A DNA stretch of 64,000 bases from Diphasiastrum complanatum (GCA_029204225.1 CM055102.1:41813229-41877228); one strand, 5' to 3'; shown: positions 38,386 to 50,310, numbered from the stretch's first letter. A program made the numbers and translations. The notes: generated by a model from the letters alone, not told the origin.

Positions 38386-38794
38386 TGTGAAGAATTGAAA
38401 AAGATTATCTATGTTAGATATAGGGGTCTTATGTTTTTTACATCAAGCATCTAGGTGTAGGATGTTGATAGGAATAAATTTGGCATAGATGGCAAATTAT
38501 GCATTTCCACTTGTAATGCCACTATTGAGCCAAAATAGAGTAAGAGGCTAAACACTTGCCAATTAGAGTGTAGACAAGTGTAAAGTTTTTGTTTGATGAA
38601 TTCCAAGAGGTCCAATAGGATTTAGAGGTGGAACCTTGTGAGGTCCAATAGGAAATTGAGGTGTGCTTGAATATAGTCCAACAGAATTAAGAGGTGCATG
38701 GATCAATGATCCAATAGGATCAAGAGGTGACAAAATATGGTCCAATCATAGTTAAGCATAGTGATAGCTCGTGGACCTACTAGTATCATTGTAC
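38386..38794 (+). repeat. 5' LTR of Copia-B, inverted part
   Basis: 409 bp, reverse complement of 27446-27854 with about four differences by eye. With 37673-38000 it makes exactly 737 bp, the full LTR length. Confidence 0.93.
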
Positions 38795-39115
38795 TAGAGT
38801 CAACACTCTAGAAGTAGACTTGTATTCATAAAGATTCTTCAATGAATCCCAAGCTTCCAAAGACAATATGCACTTACCAACTTCCTTGAGAAGCTCATTG
38901 GTAAAATTCATCTTTATCATGTGTAGAGCCTTCTTGGCCCTCTTATCATACCTCACTTGATCTTGTTGTGTTGCTGGTCTCTCCTCCAAACCCACAACAA
39001 TATCCAAAACATCATTCATCTCAAAAAGTGATTCCATCCTCACTTTTCAAAATGAATAGCTGCCTGAGGTAAGCCTATCATTGGCTTTCAACACAACTCT
39101 AAATGAGGTTGCCAT
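38795..39115 (-). pseudogene. Copia-A gag, N-terminal part
   Basis: Starts at ATG 39115 (MATSFRVVLKANDRL). There is a TGA where the family has Trp (SYSF*KVRMESL), then MNDVLDIVVGLEERP, AKKALHMIKMNFTNELLKEV and EAWDSLKNLYEYKSTSRVLTL. Cut at the inversion breakpoint. Confidence 0.85.
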
Positions 39116-39702
39116 GTAGCAATGACATGATCTTCTCTTTCAACTTTTTTCAATGCAAATAGCACTCCTTTGAACAACAAAAAATGCATTAAAAAGAAAT
39201 CACGAAGATTTTAATCTATCTCACAAATTCTCTTCTAGCACTTATACCAAGCAAATCAACACAGAATAATTGAATCTTGATCAACCTATGATCTATCCTC
39301 AATCTAATGACTTTTGCCACTTGCTAAGATTGAAACACACTCAAATGAGAACCAGCAACCTCACTATCTAGAGATCCAATCAAAATTAGGATTTTGTCAA
39401 AATCACAAAAGATTGACTATTCCAAGTCTACATGCAAATGCTGAAATTTTGATTATGCAATCTAATAGCCACCACTTAGGTTTATCTAATGATCCAAAAA
39501 TCGGCCAAATCCAGTATGTGAAATCAAAAATTGAAATTGATCAAGTTTGAAAACCTATATAGGATTTTGGTCTACAAAAGATCCAATCTACAAAAGCAAA
39601 GAACTCGATTTTGGTATAGAATCCTCTCTAGCATTCTCTAGCCTTGATATCTTCACCAAATCATTGATAGATCTGATTCCTCCTTCATAACCTGAAACAC
39701 AA

Positions 39703-39714
39703 GCTCTGATACCA
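39703..39714 (-). other. Primer-binding site of Copia-A
   Basis: TGGTATCAGAGC in the element's sense; the LTR ends ATCCTTCACA right next to it. About 590 bp of leader separate it from the gag ATG. Confidence 0.85.
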
Positions 39715-39860
39715 TGTGAAGGATTTCAAATCATTGTGATCCAATCCACTTGAAAGATCTTGGGTCACATATCATGAGGAGTATTATTCATCATTGATGG
39801 CATTTGAAGGTGACAAGAAGGTGATCTACATGGCCAATTGTTGGCTTGGATGTTCATGGC
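39715..39860 (-). repeat. 5' LTR of Copia-A, partial
   Basis: Begins TGTGAAGGATTTC next to the primer site. The far end cannot be fixed; sequence character changes near 39860. Confidence 0.5.
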
Positions 39861-40432
39861 AACTGATAAAGTAAATTTATATCAAAACTTATCTCTGATT
39901 ACTTGGAGAACAGATATTAAAGAGCTTCTTCTGATGAGGATATCAGTGTAGTGTCTTAGACAACCGTTCAGATAAATTGCAAAAACTATTAGGCGTCTAA
40001 GACAGCCATGCAATTCATTGATCTTGATATTTTGATATAAAGGAATGTAATTACAATTAGGCATCAAGGACAGCCATACATTTCTTGTCTGTGACATTGC
40101 GAAAGAAGAGTGAGAGTTACTTAACATTCAACAAGAATGTAAGAAAATGAAACGTTTCTGTTTTCTATTCTATATCTGTATCGGCTTCTCTTCTATCTCA
40201 CTCTCTCCTACTCTCTCTGATTCTCTGTGCTATGTTTGCTCAAACATGTATTCTATCTTTACATCTTCTTCTAAGCTTTTCTTGTAGAACTAATAGCCGA
40301 GTTTTAGCACCTGATTAGTTGTGGTTGTCTGATTCTATTGTACTTGCGGATTGCACTTGTGGCCAGCTTTGCGAGATCTGGAGGTATCTAGGGATGAAGG
40401 AAAATGAAGTTTATTTTCAACAAACATTTATT
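39861..40432. other. Unclassified, possibly another LTR/leader fragment
   Basis: No gene. Three diverged copies of a motif like TCTAAGACAGCCATGCAATTC lie near 39952, 39989 and 40058. A CT-rich stretch at 40150-40240 looks like a U5/leader of an unidentified element. Its right edge truncates the Gypsy-E LTR. Confidence 0.3.
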
Positions 40433-40667
40433 TAGAAAGCCTAGGAAATATGACTAGCTCCTACATGGTCGTTCCTTCTCTGGAATACACCATGTAGGCT
40501 CACATAGATATTTCAATGTCATCCTAGCTAGTAATTTCTCAGCTCTCATGCTCGGCTCTCAACTTCTTCTGCTCTTCTCCTTCTGAGACCTCCTTGGTCA
40601 TGGGTGAGAGGTATTCTGTGTCTTCGGCTTGGCTTGACATCTGGGGATTCTCTGGAATCTGCCAACA
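40433..40667 (-). repeat. 3' LTR of Gypsy-E, U3 part
   Basis: Starts TGTTGGCAGATTCC in the element's sense after the polypurine tract. Closely matches 56345-56527 from GACACAGAATACC to CTAAATAAATGT/GTAAATAAATGT. The remainder of the LTR is lost. Confidence 0.75.
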
Positions 40668-40680
40668 TTATCCACCCCTA
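40668..40680 (-). other. Polypurine tract of Gypsy-E
   Basis: TAGGGGTGGATAA in the element's sense, just before TGTTGGCAG. Confidence 0.65.
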
Positions 40681-40779
40681 ATCTGTTGCAGGACCCACTG
40701 CAACACCGGTGATGTCTTTCCGCTTGGCACTTGGAAAATCATGGATCTTCGTTCGCTTCCGTAAAACTAGGTGCTTATT

Positions 40780-43301
40780 ATCTGCAAAACTTTTTTTTTT
40801 CAAAATTGAAAGTCTTTCAATTGGTCGCTACATTCCAGCCTTCCTGAGAAGTTCTTGCAAGTTCTGCTCACCTTGTCGTCGTGCTGTTTGCTTTCTCTCA
40901 CTCATCTTTTGTCCCAAGGCTTCAAAAACTTGGAAGCGGAGCTTACTTCCGAAATTGAGAGGCCCTAGGTATTCTCTTATATTTTCCACAAAGCCCATTT
41001 CTTTCCAGTCCTCCACCATGGTCACATAATGCGACGACATGAAGGCCGCTCTATAGTATAGCCTGGCCATCATTTAATGGTCTTCTTCCGACGGGAGGGC
41101 TACATTCGAGTTGATGTTAAGGGGATCCAAGCCTCGATCCCAAAAACAATCTTGTTGCATCAGAAAGGCCATAGATCTGCAATATTCGGCACTTTCTTGC
41201 ATGCAAAGATCGGCACTTGTTTTGTACTTGTGCCCGAAGTCGAGTAACTGCCGCCTCAGATCATCCGGGGAGGTTCTTTCTGAAATTCCCAGAATGACTG
41301 GCCAGTTTACCAACTCCACTCGTGGCTTTTCTACTGGCCATGGATTTCTGCGTTTGAGTGGCATGTGGAAGGGATCCACTCGCTTCCATGCTGGTGCCTT
41401 TAGATACTCTTGGAGTCGCCTACTATCTTTCAAGACTTTATTCTGCCACTCCAGTTGCGGTTGTAACGCTACAACGATCTCGACCCTAGTGGAGTATTGG
41501 CTTTGATCTACGTCCTCTTTGCCTCCCCTCATGTTGGGAGGGTATTTTCTCTCAAACTTTTTTGACTCTCTTGTGTCAGCCAATTTGCCTCTGGGCCTGG
41601 TAGGGGAAGTTGTCCTACGCGGTCGGGATGGCCTCGCCAGATAATCATCTAGGGCCTTGGTGCCCGTATCTCTTTCTTTGGCTTTTTCTCTTGTCGACGG
41701 CTCAGCTGCGTCCATGTCTTGTCTGGGCAAGAATCTTTTTGTCTCTGGTTGATCTGCCAGGAAGTCATCATCACCCCCCATGTTCGTGTTAGTTTCTGGA
41801 AGGTCTGGGATGAAATGATCTAGAGAGAGGGGTGCGGGGGTGATAGGTTTAGGAAGAGGTGGGATCAACAAGTTATACGGCACACTGGGGGAGTGGAGTT
41901 GTTGGAGGAACTCGTCCCGTTGGGCTTTGTATTGTCAGCTGGACCTTTTGATGGGCCCATTATTTTGCTAGGAGGCGATGGAGAGAGGGAAGATGAAAGA
42001 ATCAGATAAGTTAGAATAAATGTTTTGGAAAAATTAAATGCAGAGTAGGAGGAGGGGTTAAAGGTGGGAGGGGGTCGGAAAAAAATTCTGGAACCAGTAT
42101 CGGCTCTCTGACCACTCGATCCCGAGCTACCTTCTAAAGGTTGGATTTGCTTGTCCCGATTTCCTGCTCCATCATTCCCATCATTATCCCGTGGCTTCGT
42201 TGATTGAGTGCCTGCTTGGGCCTTGCACGCCGTGTCCCATAATTGGTTCACCTTGTCCAAGACTTGCTGCAGGGTCTTCGTGGTATCTTCCAGCTGCTTC
42301 TGGGACTCCAGAATGATCTTCTCTTGCTTGGCCACAATGTTTTCAAAATTTTTCTTTTCGGCCTCTCATTTTTGGATAAGCCTTACATACTTTTCCATCC
42401 GGATGGCTGAAGCCTGTGGGGCTTGGAATTGAATATCCTCGGGCTTGACTAGAGGAGCATCAACTGTCATTGCACCCGATGATCCGTCACGTACTTGGTC
42501 GATTTGGACTATCTGGTGCTTCAATTGTTGCTGGACCTCTTCCAAGTTGGTCTTTTGTCCGGCCATCATGGATCTGGTTTATACTGTCTCTTTTTCTTTC
42601 TCTTTGGCCAGTCTCTGATATTGCACAATTTCTTGGTCTTGATGCTGGACCCTGCTCTCGAGCATTTGATATTGGCTAACCAACCAATGCATATGGTAGC
42701 TCATTTCGGATAGGCCGATCATTGAGCGTTTGGCTGCTTCAGTGAGCTTCTCAGGGTTAGTGAGGGTTGGGTACTGATTTGGGGTGTGGGATGGTGAGGC
42801 TAAACCAAAAAATAAACGTTGGGTTAGAGCTGAAGATGGAGGTGGAGGTGGAGGTTGAGGGAGTGGAGGGATGATGTTAGTAACTATTGTGGTGGTGGTG
42901 GTTAGTGGAGGGGTCTGACTTCTTCCTGGCTACTTTCCCTTCTCTGGCTCGTCGTTGCTTATTTCCATCAGGTCCGCAGCATCAAAATATTGCGATGTGT
43001 CCAATGTGTGGACTTGCTGGGCCTGTGGTTGTTGATCTTGTGGTTGTTGAGCCGCTTCCGTGACCTTTGGATTGGATATCCCCTCTCCTCCCCCCCCCAA
43101 AAAAAAAAAAAAAACTTGTGCCGATGGTGACGTTGGTGGTGTTGGTGTGGTAATCAGTGTGGGTGGGGTGGTGACTTTATCTGGCTGACCGGTGACTTGA
43201 GATATTGTCATGTCAGGTGCTGGTGTAGAGGTAGTTGCTCCATTACCTCCGTCGATGAATGGAGACTGTTTGTGATGGCGCTCTCAATAGGAAACACACT
43301 A
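40780..43301 (-). pseudogene. Gypsy-E extra ORF between integrase and 3' LTR (coiled-coil, unknown)
   Basis: I do not recognise this protein. Minus-strand frames join into one degraded reading of roughly 800-900 codons. First a Pro/Thr/Gln-rich N-terminal part (43211-42930), then a Gln/Glu/Lys-rich coiled-coil candidate (42700-42200; QQQLKHQIVQIDQV, ILESQKQLEDTTKTLQQVLD), a Ser/Pro linker, and a basic C-terminal region (41883-40828; VEIVVALQPQLEWQNKVLKD, LGPLNFGSKLRFQVFEALG). It ends about 100-150 bp before the polypurine tract. No signal peptide or membrane segment is obvious. The homopolymer pair C10/A16 near 43090-43115 probably causes one frame change. Its position corresponds to env-like or accessory ORFs of plant Gypsy elements. 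Interrupted by LARD-2 at 43302. Confidence 0.55.
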
Positions 43302-46300
43302 TGTAGCGTAGGCATCCCAAAGGGAGCCGGGAACCACGACTTAGCTTCCCAACCTTCAACTCTTGCCATCCAAACCCACTTGACATACAAGCAGCCAACT
43401 CGCCAACAACGATCAGACTTAACCAACTTGAAGTGTCGAAAACCAACACTAAGATCCAACCTGGCGCCATGCCAGATCGGGGGTCCGGATGTGGGTGACT
43501 TCCCTCCAAGCAAGCCGCCCGACATACATCAAACTTAACCAACTCGAAGCTTCGTTACAAACGAGTAACATCCATTCCAAGCAAGCGGTCTGACTTACAT
43601 CAGACTTAACCAACTGAAAGCTTCGTCACGAGCGCTGGAAGCCAACCTGGCGCCACGCCAGACTTGACAACCATAAACTGGTAACTTCCACCCAAGCAAG
43701 CCATCCAACTCAGCCGACAGGTTAGATCCCGTTCCCCAAGAGCTTAACCCATTCACGTTCATGCAAGGAACACTCAGAACCACAAGCCGCGACAGATATG
43801 GAGACAACCAGTTCCTGGACCAAATGGTCCCGACAGCATACCGCTGGCGCCACGGACCGAACGGTCCCGACGGCATACCGCTGGCGTCCTGGGATACGAC
43901 CCTCAGCTATGTGCCAAGTTAAAAATTTTGAAAGCGGCCTTACAACTGGCGCTTTTACCGAACACTGAAACCCAAAAGGTAATCAGAGTCAGTTTGAGGA
44001 AAATCTCACTTTATTGATAAATCTGAGAAGGTTACATTTCAAGTGTGTGACCGACCCTAGTCTCTGGGGCGCTAGCATGCCAAGGCGAGAGCCATGACAA
44101 CATTCCAGTGGCGCCGGAAGTAAAGCTTGTAAATGTAACTTTACAACATCCACCCCACCTTTATAAAATCTGATGTCCTCATCAGATGTCAGATTAAAGT
44201 AAAGGTATCTCCCAATTAAAATAACTATACATTTAAGCTACTTGGCACAGTACTCAATTTACTGGCCACTTTTTATTAACATTGAAGCTGGCACACCACA
44301 AGTCGGATGCTCAGCTCTTTGTACTGAAAAATTACATAACTTGAAAATATATCTTTGTCTAGGAAAAGCGTAGATTTGGTATCGCTTTCGTAAAACCCGA
44401 GGACCTTATTAACTGGTGACAGAGGCCTTTCTTTGAAATGTTCGCCCCTGTCGCTTCTGACTTTCGACTTTGGAACTCCTTTGAGCTCCTGATTTGTCCT
44501 TGATGCACTTTGTGTTGAGCTCCCTGAGCTCCAGATTTGTTCAGTTCCGCACAGGTATCAAGGCTCCCTGAGCCGAAGGATTTATCATTTGATTGCCCAC
44601 TTTATGGTCCACTCCGTGCCTTGTTGCTTCTGCACCTTGATTTCTCTCCTTGTCCCAGCCTGATCTTGATACTTTTCCATCTTGGCTCTTTAAGGTAGGC
44701 AAAGATTGAGTACTCTGCAATGCACCTTGCACTTAGCTTGAAGTAGCTCTTTGAATCAGCCCAAATGTAACCATTGACCTCGTGGAAAGCCAAAGGGTCG
44801 CACCAGTTTGATCCGCATCCGAACTATCTCTTTGCGTTTGTTTGAAGCACCATGTCCGTCGCGCAAAAATTGACTTTCACAATTCCATCACTGGTCAGTT
44901 GCCTCACAGTAAAAACAAGAAGTATACATCGAGCTTGGCTTCAAGTAGCTCTCTTTGAATCAGACACATGCACCCAGAGTTTGCACTAGTCCGATCTCAA
45001 CGCGAACTGTCCCTTAGCGTCCGTTCGAAATACCAAGTCTCTCATGCAAGACTCAACTTTCACAGTTCCTTCATTGATCAGCTGCCTTACACGTAACACA
45101 AGCCAGCGTACTCATATGTTTCCTCATCATTGCTGGTCCAGAGAAAGCCTATAACAAACTTTCCTTTCCACAACAAAAACTTGTCAACTTATTAGGTCCA
45201 AAGTTCGCCAGTCTCCTCGTGTGAGTATGGCTAGGTCACCTTGAATTTGCCCCCATTTTGATCAACTTTCATTCAAAATTTGCCCCAAGAGAGAGGTGTT
45301 GTGATAGTTTCCCTCCACTTATAAAATCAGCTGATCGGACTTAGAGTAGAGTTCTTCGTACAAAAAGCTTTTCCAACACTTTGCTTCCCATCTGCTAGGA
45401 TTATGGCTTGATACAACTTGTTGCCAATCTCTGAAGAGGATCCTAGTCTTTCCCCTTTGAGGAAAAACCCAACTGATACTAAATATCACCCATGCTTAGT
45501 GAGTTTCAGTTCCGAAGGTGGCCGTCCCAAAATGAAGACCAACTGCTCCATAGAAGATCTCCCCTGAAATTGCCCTTTCCAACTTTTGACTTCTTGCTTG
45601 CGTCTGGTGGGCGTTGTCACAAATGAAACTAACCCAAGAAACAGGCTAGCCATCCATCCTTTGCAAACATTGAGTCATTTCGTTGTCGTTCACGTGCGAG
45701 TACTTGAACTGCAAATCCGCCCCACAGATTCTGTAGTCCTCTTTGTTTGATGGTATCAGCCTTCAAAAGAAAAGGTTCCTTCTCGAGCCATCAGCTCCTT
45801 GTATCACAAGCAATCATGCAAACCAGACAAAGCACGAGTACTAAGACTCACTACGAATACATACAAGTAAGACACTCAGGCAGGTTTACTAACAAGTAAC
45901 AAAGACAAGGTCCCCCTTTGAGATGGTCCTGCCAACGGACCTTTGCCTGGCCGCGCCCATACAAATCGATCACGGAATCAGCCCACATAGGACACCCCTC
46001 CAACTATCCGTGCTTTGATAAATCTGAGAAGGTTACATTTCAAGTGTGTGACCGACCCTAGTCTCTGGGGCGCTAGCATGCCAAGGCGAGAGCCATGACA
46101 ACATTCCAGCAAGGGAGGCTGAGACTTGGTTGGAGCTCGCCCTGAGTCGCAACCCGCACTCCCCTATAGTATTGGTGTGATTCGGCACCCCCCCTCATAC
46201 CAAGCACTTTACCCAATCTGGTAAAGCACGTTTTTCTCTCTCTAGGATTTTCTCTTTCTAGAAAGTCATTTTCTCTCTCTAGATTTTACTGATCCCCAAG

Positions 46301-46520
46301 GTTCCTTTAATCATGCCTAGATCTTGTGAGGTGATTGCACATCGATTTGAGCTCTCTGGACTCCGCTAGAACCGATCAAAGATTTTTAGCCATAGGAACT
46401 TGGCGCCGGCTAGATTCTGGTCACAATGGCGCCGGGAGCAGCAGGGGCGCTGCTGGTGCCGGGGACATAGCTGGCGCCGATGGCGCCGGAAGTAAAGCTT
46501 GTAAAGGTAGCTTTACAACA
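43302..46520 (-). mobile_element. LARD-2: second, internally deleted copy of the LARD family
   Basis: 3219 bp flanked by a perfect CACTA duplication (43297-43301 and 46521-46525). The left LTR (43302-44148) lacks about 400 bp. The interior (44149 to about 46016) is collinear with LARD-1 32512-34632 but has one copy of the 250-bp unit. At 46016/46017, inside the first hairpin module, it jumps into the right LTR (46017-46520). The deletion removed the hairpin array, primer site and LTR end. More diverged than the LARD-1 LTR pair. Non-coding. Confidence 0.92.
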
Positions 46521-46525
46521 CACTA

Positions 46526-46660
46526 GGATGGCTGATACTGGGTAGAGCTGGTGTGGGTTTTGCACATCCCTCGGACTATCATTGGATGGGAAGATGGGTG
46601 CAACCAATAAGGATTCGGTGGATGAAGCTGCCCACTTCCTAAGCAATTGCTTCGTACCCA
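46526..46660 (-). pseudogene. Gypsy-E extra ORF, upstream piece
   Basis: Continuation of the extra ORF on the far side of LARD-2; minus text TESLLVAPIFPSNDSPRD and NPHQLYPVSAIL. The junction with Gypsy-F lies somewhere in 46550-46690; plus-strand text here may instead belong to Gypsy-F. Confidence 0.35.
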
Positions 46661-49226
46661 CAAAGGGGTACAAAATCTCTATGATCCAAGAGACAACATT
46701 CAAACTATTTTGTAACTACGCAAACCAAGCAATATTTTTGACGGATGCAGATGTGACAATTTCAGTTCAAAATTTTGGTTACATATTGGATGCGCTTGCG
46801 GGTAATCCAGAGCTTTTTTGCGCTAGATCAAACATCAAAAGTTTTCTGGAGTCGGAGCCCATATTTCTCGCCTATGCGCTCATTTTCAGACTTTGACTAA
46901 GCAAGAGAAAATAATGCTGATGGGAAGGATGTTGGCTCCCAAGCCAATTGATCTTTCCAGCCTCATTTCCATGCCTATTTTGGTTACATCCGATGCTGCA
47001 CCAGCAGTCATAGGACATTGACGCTTTACCATCTCAGTCAGATACGGTTCCAGCTGTGGCCATGGATACCGATGGAGTAACTGTTGCCGCTGTTGGTTCC
47101 TCTAAGGATGACACAACCCAGTCCGACACATCAGACAAAGGACAAACAGCTGCTGAAGGCGACACTGGGGCACCTGTGACAGATGAAGAAGAACCAGACG
47201 ACTAGCCCCAGTGGTTTCGATCCATGACAGAGAAAGCCAAGAATCTAGTGGTTGAAGTGTATGAGTTTGACAAGTACCACCGACAACTCACGATACAGCT
47301 TATCAACTCAGAATCTCTAGACTCTTTGATGGAGTCCTTCAAAAAGATCGATTCGCTCGAATCAGATAATACAAAGCTGATCGAACAAAATCATTCTCTC
47401 GAAACACAGCTTCAGACTCTAATAAAGGAAGATGATTATTTGAAGCAGACAAATAAGACGATTGAGGCCAAGTCTAACAATTTTCAGACTCAAAACAATT
47501 ATTTGAAGTAGCAACTTTTGGCTGCAAATCAACACAATGTCGCTCTCCATAAACATTTACAGGAGGAGCGAATGACAAGACTAAAGGCAAAAGCTATTCT
47601 GTCTCTGAGCACCAATGCAGGGTCAATCATAGTCGATCTCACGAAGCTGAACCAGCTCCAAGGTCAGATGCTCAAAAAGATAGAGGATGCGAAGGATGCG
47701 AAGGCTCTTGTCGAGGAAGAGTTGGCTGAGCTGAAGGAGCTCTCGAGTGATGCCACCCCATCTTGCAGCGGGCTCGATGTATATGATGAATACCTTTACG
47801 CCTTGCTTCAATTTGATGACCTCACACAACAAATCCAAGCTCTGCCTTCCTGCACCGGAGCCTCAGACCATCCAAAATTCTTGGAGGCTGTCGCAAAGAT
47901 TGACAAGCTGGAACAGGATCTGTCAAATCTTAAGTAGCAATCGGACGATCAGAAGCTAGCTGCTGAGTTGCAAACTCAGGACTTGGCAATTGCATCTACA
48001 CAACCAAAGCGAATGCGACGAAATCAGTCGAAGGAATGTGCTAACAGATTCCGTGCATTTGCTGAACGCTTCTGAAAATGGTGTCCACATGCTTTTAATA
48101 TTGAATTGCAATGGCGTGTGGATTACATGATGCTACCAGACACAGTAGGCATTGCCTTCGACAAATGGAAGCGACTTTGGGAGAAGAACGACTTTCTTTG
48201 GTTATGGGCCTAGCTCTCTATTGAGTAGAAATGATGTCTTTGCTGGGGCATAATCCAGGGTAAGTTCTAGGTCGTACCTTTCGGATCAGCAGAGTTATAC
48301 ATAGGCTCTTCGACTATGTATGCTCTCGAATATATTCGAATCAAAGAACTTCAATTTTTGCAGAACGAAGATAATAAGCGACATTTCTGGAAGCGAAAGT
48401 CACAGTTTCAACTGTACAAACCACAAGCTATTGCAGATTTAGGCGCATTTGACGATGCAAGATTGCTGATTAATATAAATATGGTTTATCCGGAGTGATT
48501 TAGTCTTTATGTAGATTGGGAGCGAAACCTTGCAGAATATTTTGCAGAGATTCGACATAATTTGCAAGATAGAAGGAAGTCATTCCGTTATAAGCAGTTC
48601 TGTACATATACATTTTGGCAGTTTGGTACCTTTGTGGCAAAGACATTATTTTTTGTTCAAAATCTTTATATTAAAAGCAATTTTATTAGATTTCAGCTCG
48701 TTACTGTAAAGAAATCACTCTACGTAGTGATTCAGATGAAGATACCAAGTTAACCTAGGAGCTGTTCGATGGAACATTACTCCCGGTTAAGTTAGAAGAA
48801 TTCTGCAACTTACTAGTTGGCCGCTACACAAAATCAAAAGAAGACTTGCTCTTGATCGAAGCTCAACAGAACTTGGAGCTTGCTCAGAAATTATATGAAG
48901 AATTGAATCATTCATGAATATTCATTCGTGCCTTTGTGGTGATGTTTCTATGGGATGCTGAATTTTTGAAGTTTAAAGATGTTTTGAAGTTTGATTCCAG
49001 TTTTCATCAACAATTCAAAGATAAACTCAAAACAACCTATTCAATTAAAGAAACAGCAAGACACATATTCTCTAAGATGAAGAATTATCTAAAGGATGAA
49101 TTACATGAAGAAATATCTTTTCGCCTCAACGAAAATCTAACGAACAAGAATGTTTCTCGAATAATTCTCGAAATGAAGATGATATGTTCACGAGGACGTT
49201 TCACATTTGAGGAAGGGGATATGTGA
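46660..49226 (+). pseudogene. Gypsy-F extra ORF (copy 1), coiled-coil protein of unknown function
   Basis: About 850 codons in one broken reading. Parts: an N-terminal module (TFKLFCNYANQAIFLTD, ISVQNFGYILDALAGNP); an acidic Ser/Thr/Asp-rich linker (47030-47200); a long heptad-like segment at 47224-47940 (LIEQNHSLETQLQTLIK, KLNQLQGQMLKKIEDA); a basic patch (QPKRMRRNQSK, near 48005-48040); and a C-terminal part (48300-49226; EEFCNLLVGRYTKSKEDL, HIFSKMKNYLKDELHEE). Fewer than ten stops interrupt it. The frame ends EEGDM at the polypurine tract. The same protein text recurs in copy 2, so it was a genuine coding sequence. I recognise no family; no clear signal peptide or transmembrane segment. 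Confidence 0.65.
49209..49221 (+). other. Polypurine tract of Gypsy-F copy 1
   Basis: GAGGAAGGGGATA, overlapping the last codons of the extra ORF and followed by TGTGATGCCACAAAAATG. Confidence 0.65.
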
Positions 49227-50310
49227 TGCCACAAAAATGTTAAATATTAAATATCAACATAAATATGGCATGATATACTCAAAAATGAAGATATGAGCTG
49301 GTTAAGTATAGATCATGAAGAGGCCTAAGTCATTCTTCGAGAATATATCTCCTAAGTACTTGCCTTGTAATCAAGGGCAAGACCTTAAAAAGGAAAAGAC
49401 ATTGCCTTGGATAACCTTTACTAGGTCGTCCACACGAAACGACTAGATATGAAAAGACATGTTAAACTAGAGTAACTTTAACTCATAGTTAAGTATACCT
49501 CCTATGGTATAGTTGAACATATTTTCAGTCTAATTGTTAACTAGACCCTTTCGCAGGAGCGATGCACCTGGTTTTTTTAGAGATGTGTTTGTTCGTCCCG
49601 TAGAACATATATAGATCTCACACTTCAGTCTTGATCATCGAGAGACAAGAGTTTATGCTTATGTAAGAGATTGAAGAAGTGAATAGAATTCTGTGAGTTA
49701 TTCTCTCTTATCTTTGTTCTCCGCACTACTGAGTGTGAGTGATCTTGAGTCTGCTAACAATCTCTAATGCATTTCATGAATTTCTCTCTGATCAGACAGA
49801 CGCTCTAGTGCATTACAGTCGTTTGCTGTGTTTTCGTAAAGCATGCTCTAAAGAACTATCTTAAAACCATCTTATTCGTCTGTCGCGAATACTTTCTTTT
49901 CAGCACTCAAATAACGACTATCTTTGGTACAGTCTAGCACGATCATTGGATTAAGCTGTATGTATACAAATGAAATGACAGTCCTCGTCTGAAGAATTGA
50001 GTCTTTGATCTGTTTTCCTGATTGGCACTGACATAAGTTTCTAACGTGTTCTAAAACTCTTCGTGTTCTTTAACCATTAAGTTGGGCTTTAGTTGTTGAG
50101 GACTTCTGTTTAGAAACGAATAGTTTGCGAATACGATTAATTAATTGTCTGCACAGTTGTGAATACATCGAACAATTCTTGATTATCTATTGACAACTTA
50201 ATCAGCCAGAGTGTAGTATAGCAGTACTACTTTGATAACATCTCATCTGTAGAACGCGCTTCCTTCAATTCGATAGAGACTAGATTGTTGTTCTGAATTT
50301 ATTAACATTA
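49222..50310 (+). repeat. 3' LTR of Gypsy-F copy 1
   Basis: Begins TGTGATGCC or TGATGCC (49222 or 49224). A TATA-like CATATATAG is at 49606-49614 and one TTCGAGAA at 49336-49343. The right end, near TTTATTAACA, is a guess; 50311-50456 is unassigned. Confidence 0.5.

Larger units (their letters stand above)
27118..38794 (-). mobile_element. Copia-B, nearly complete Ty1/Copia with a nested LARD
   Basis: Both LTRs (737 bp each), primer site, gag, pol and polypurine tract are present. Without LARD-1 the interior is about 4.76 kb, normal for Copia. The flanking 5-bp duplication is ATAAA (27113-27117, and TTTAT at 38381-38385 in the inverted segment). By eye the LTRs differ at about 7 of 737 positions, so the insertion is fairly young. 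Lesions: a gag frameshift near 36490, LARD-1 in gag, a nonsense TAA near 31190, a frameshift after the RT catalytic box near 28810, and an integrase Glu-to-Lys change. It cannot act alone. Confidence 0.92.

Noticed and set aside
43297-46525. CACTA at both ends, suggesting an En/Spm CACTA DNA transposon
   Set aside because: The element's own ends are TG...CA LTRs homologous to LARD-1. CACTA is simply the 5-bp target duplication outside them.
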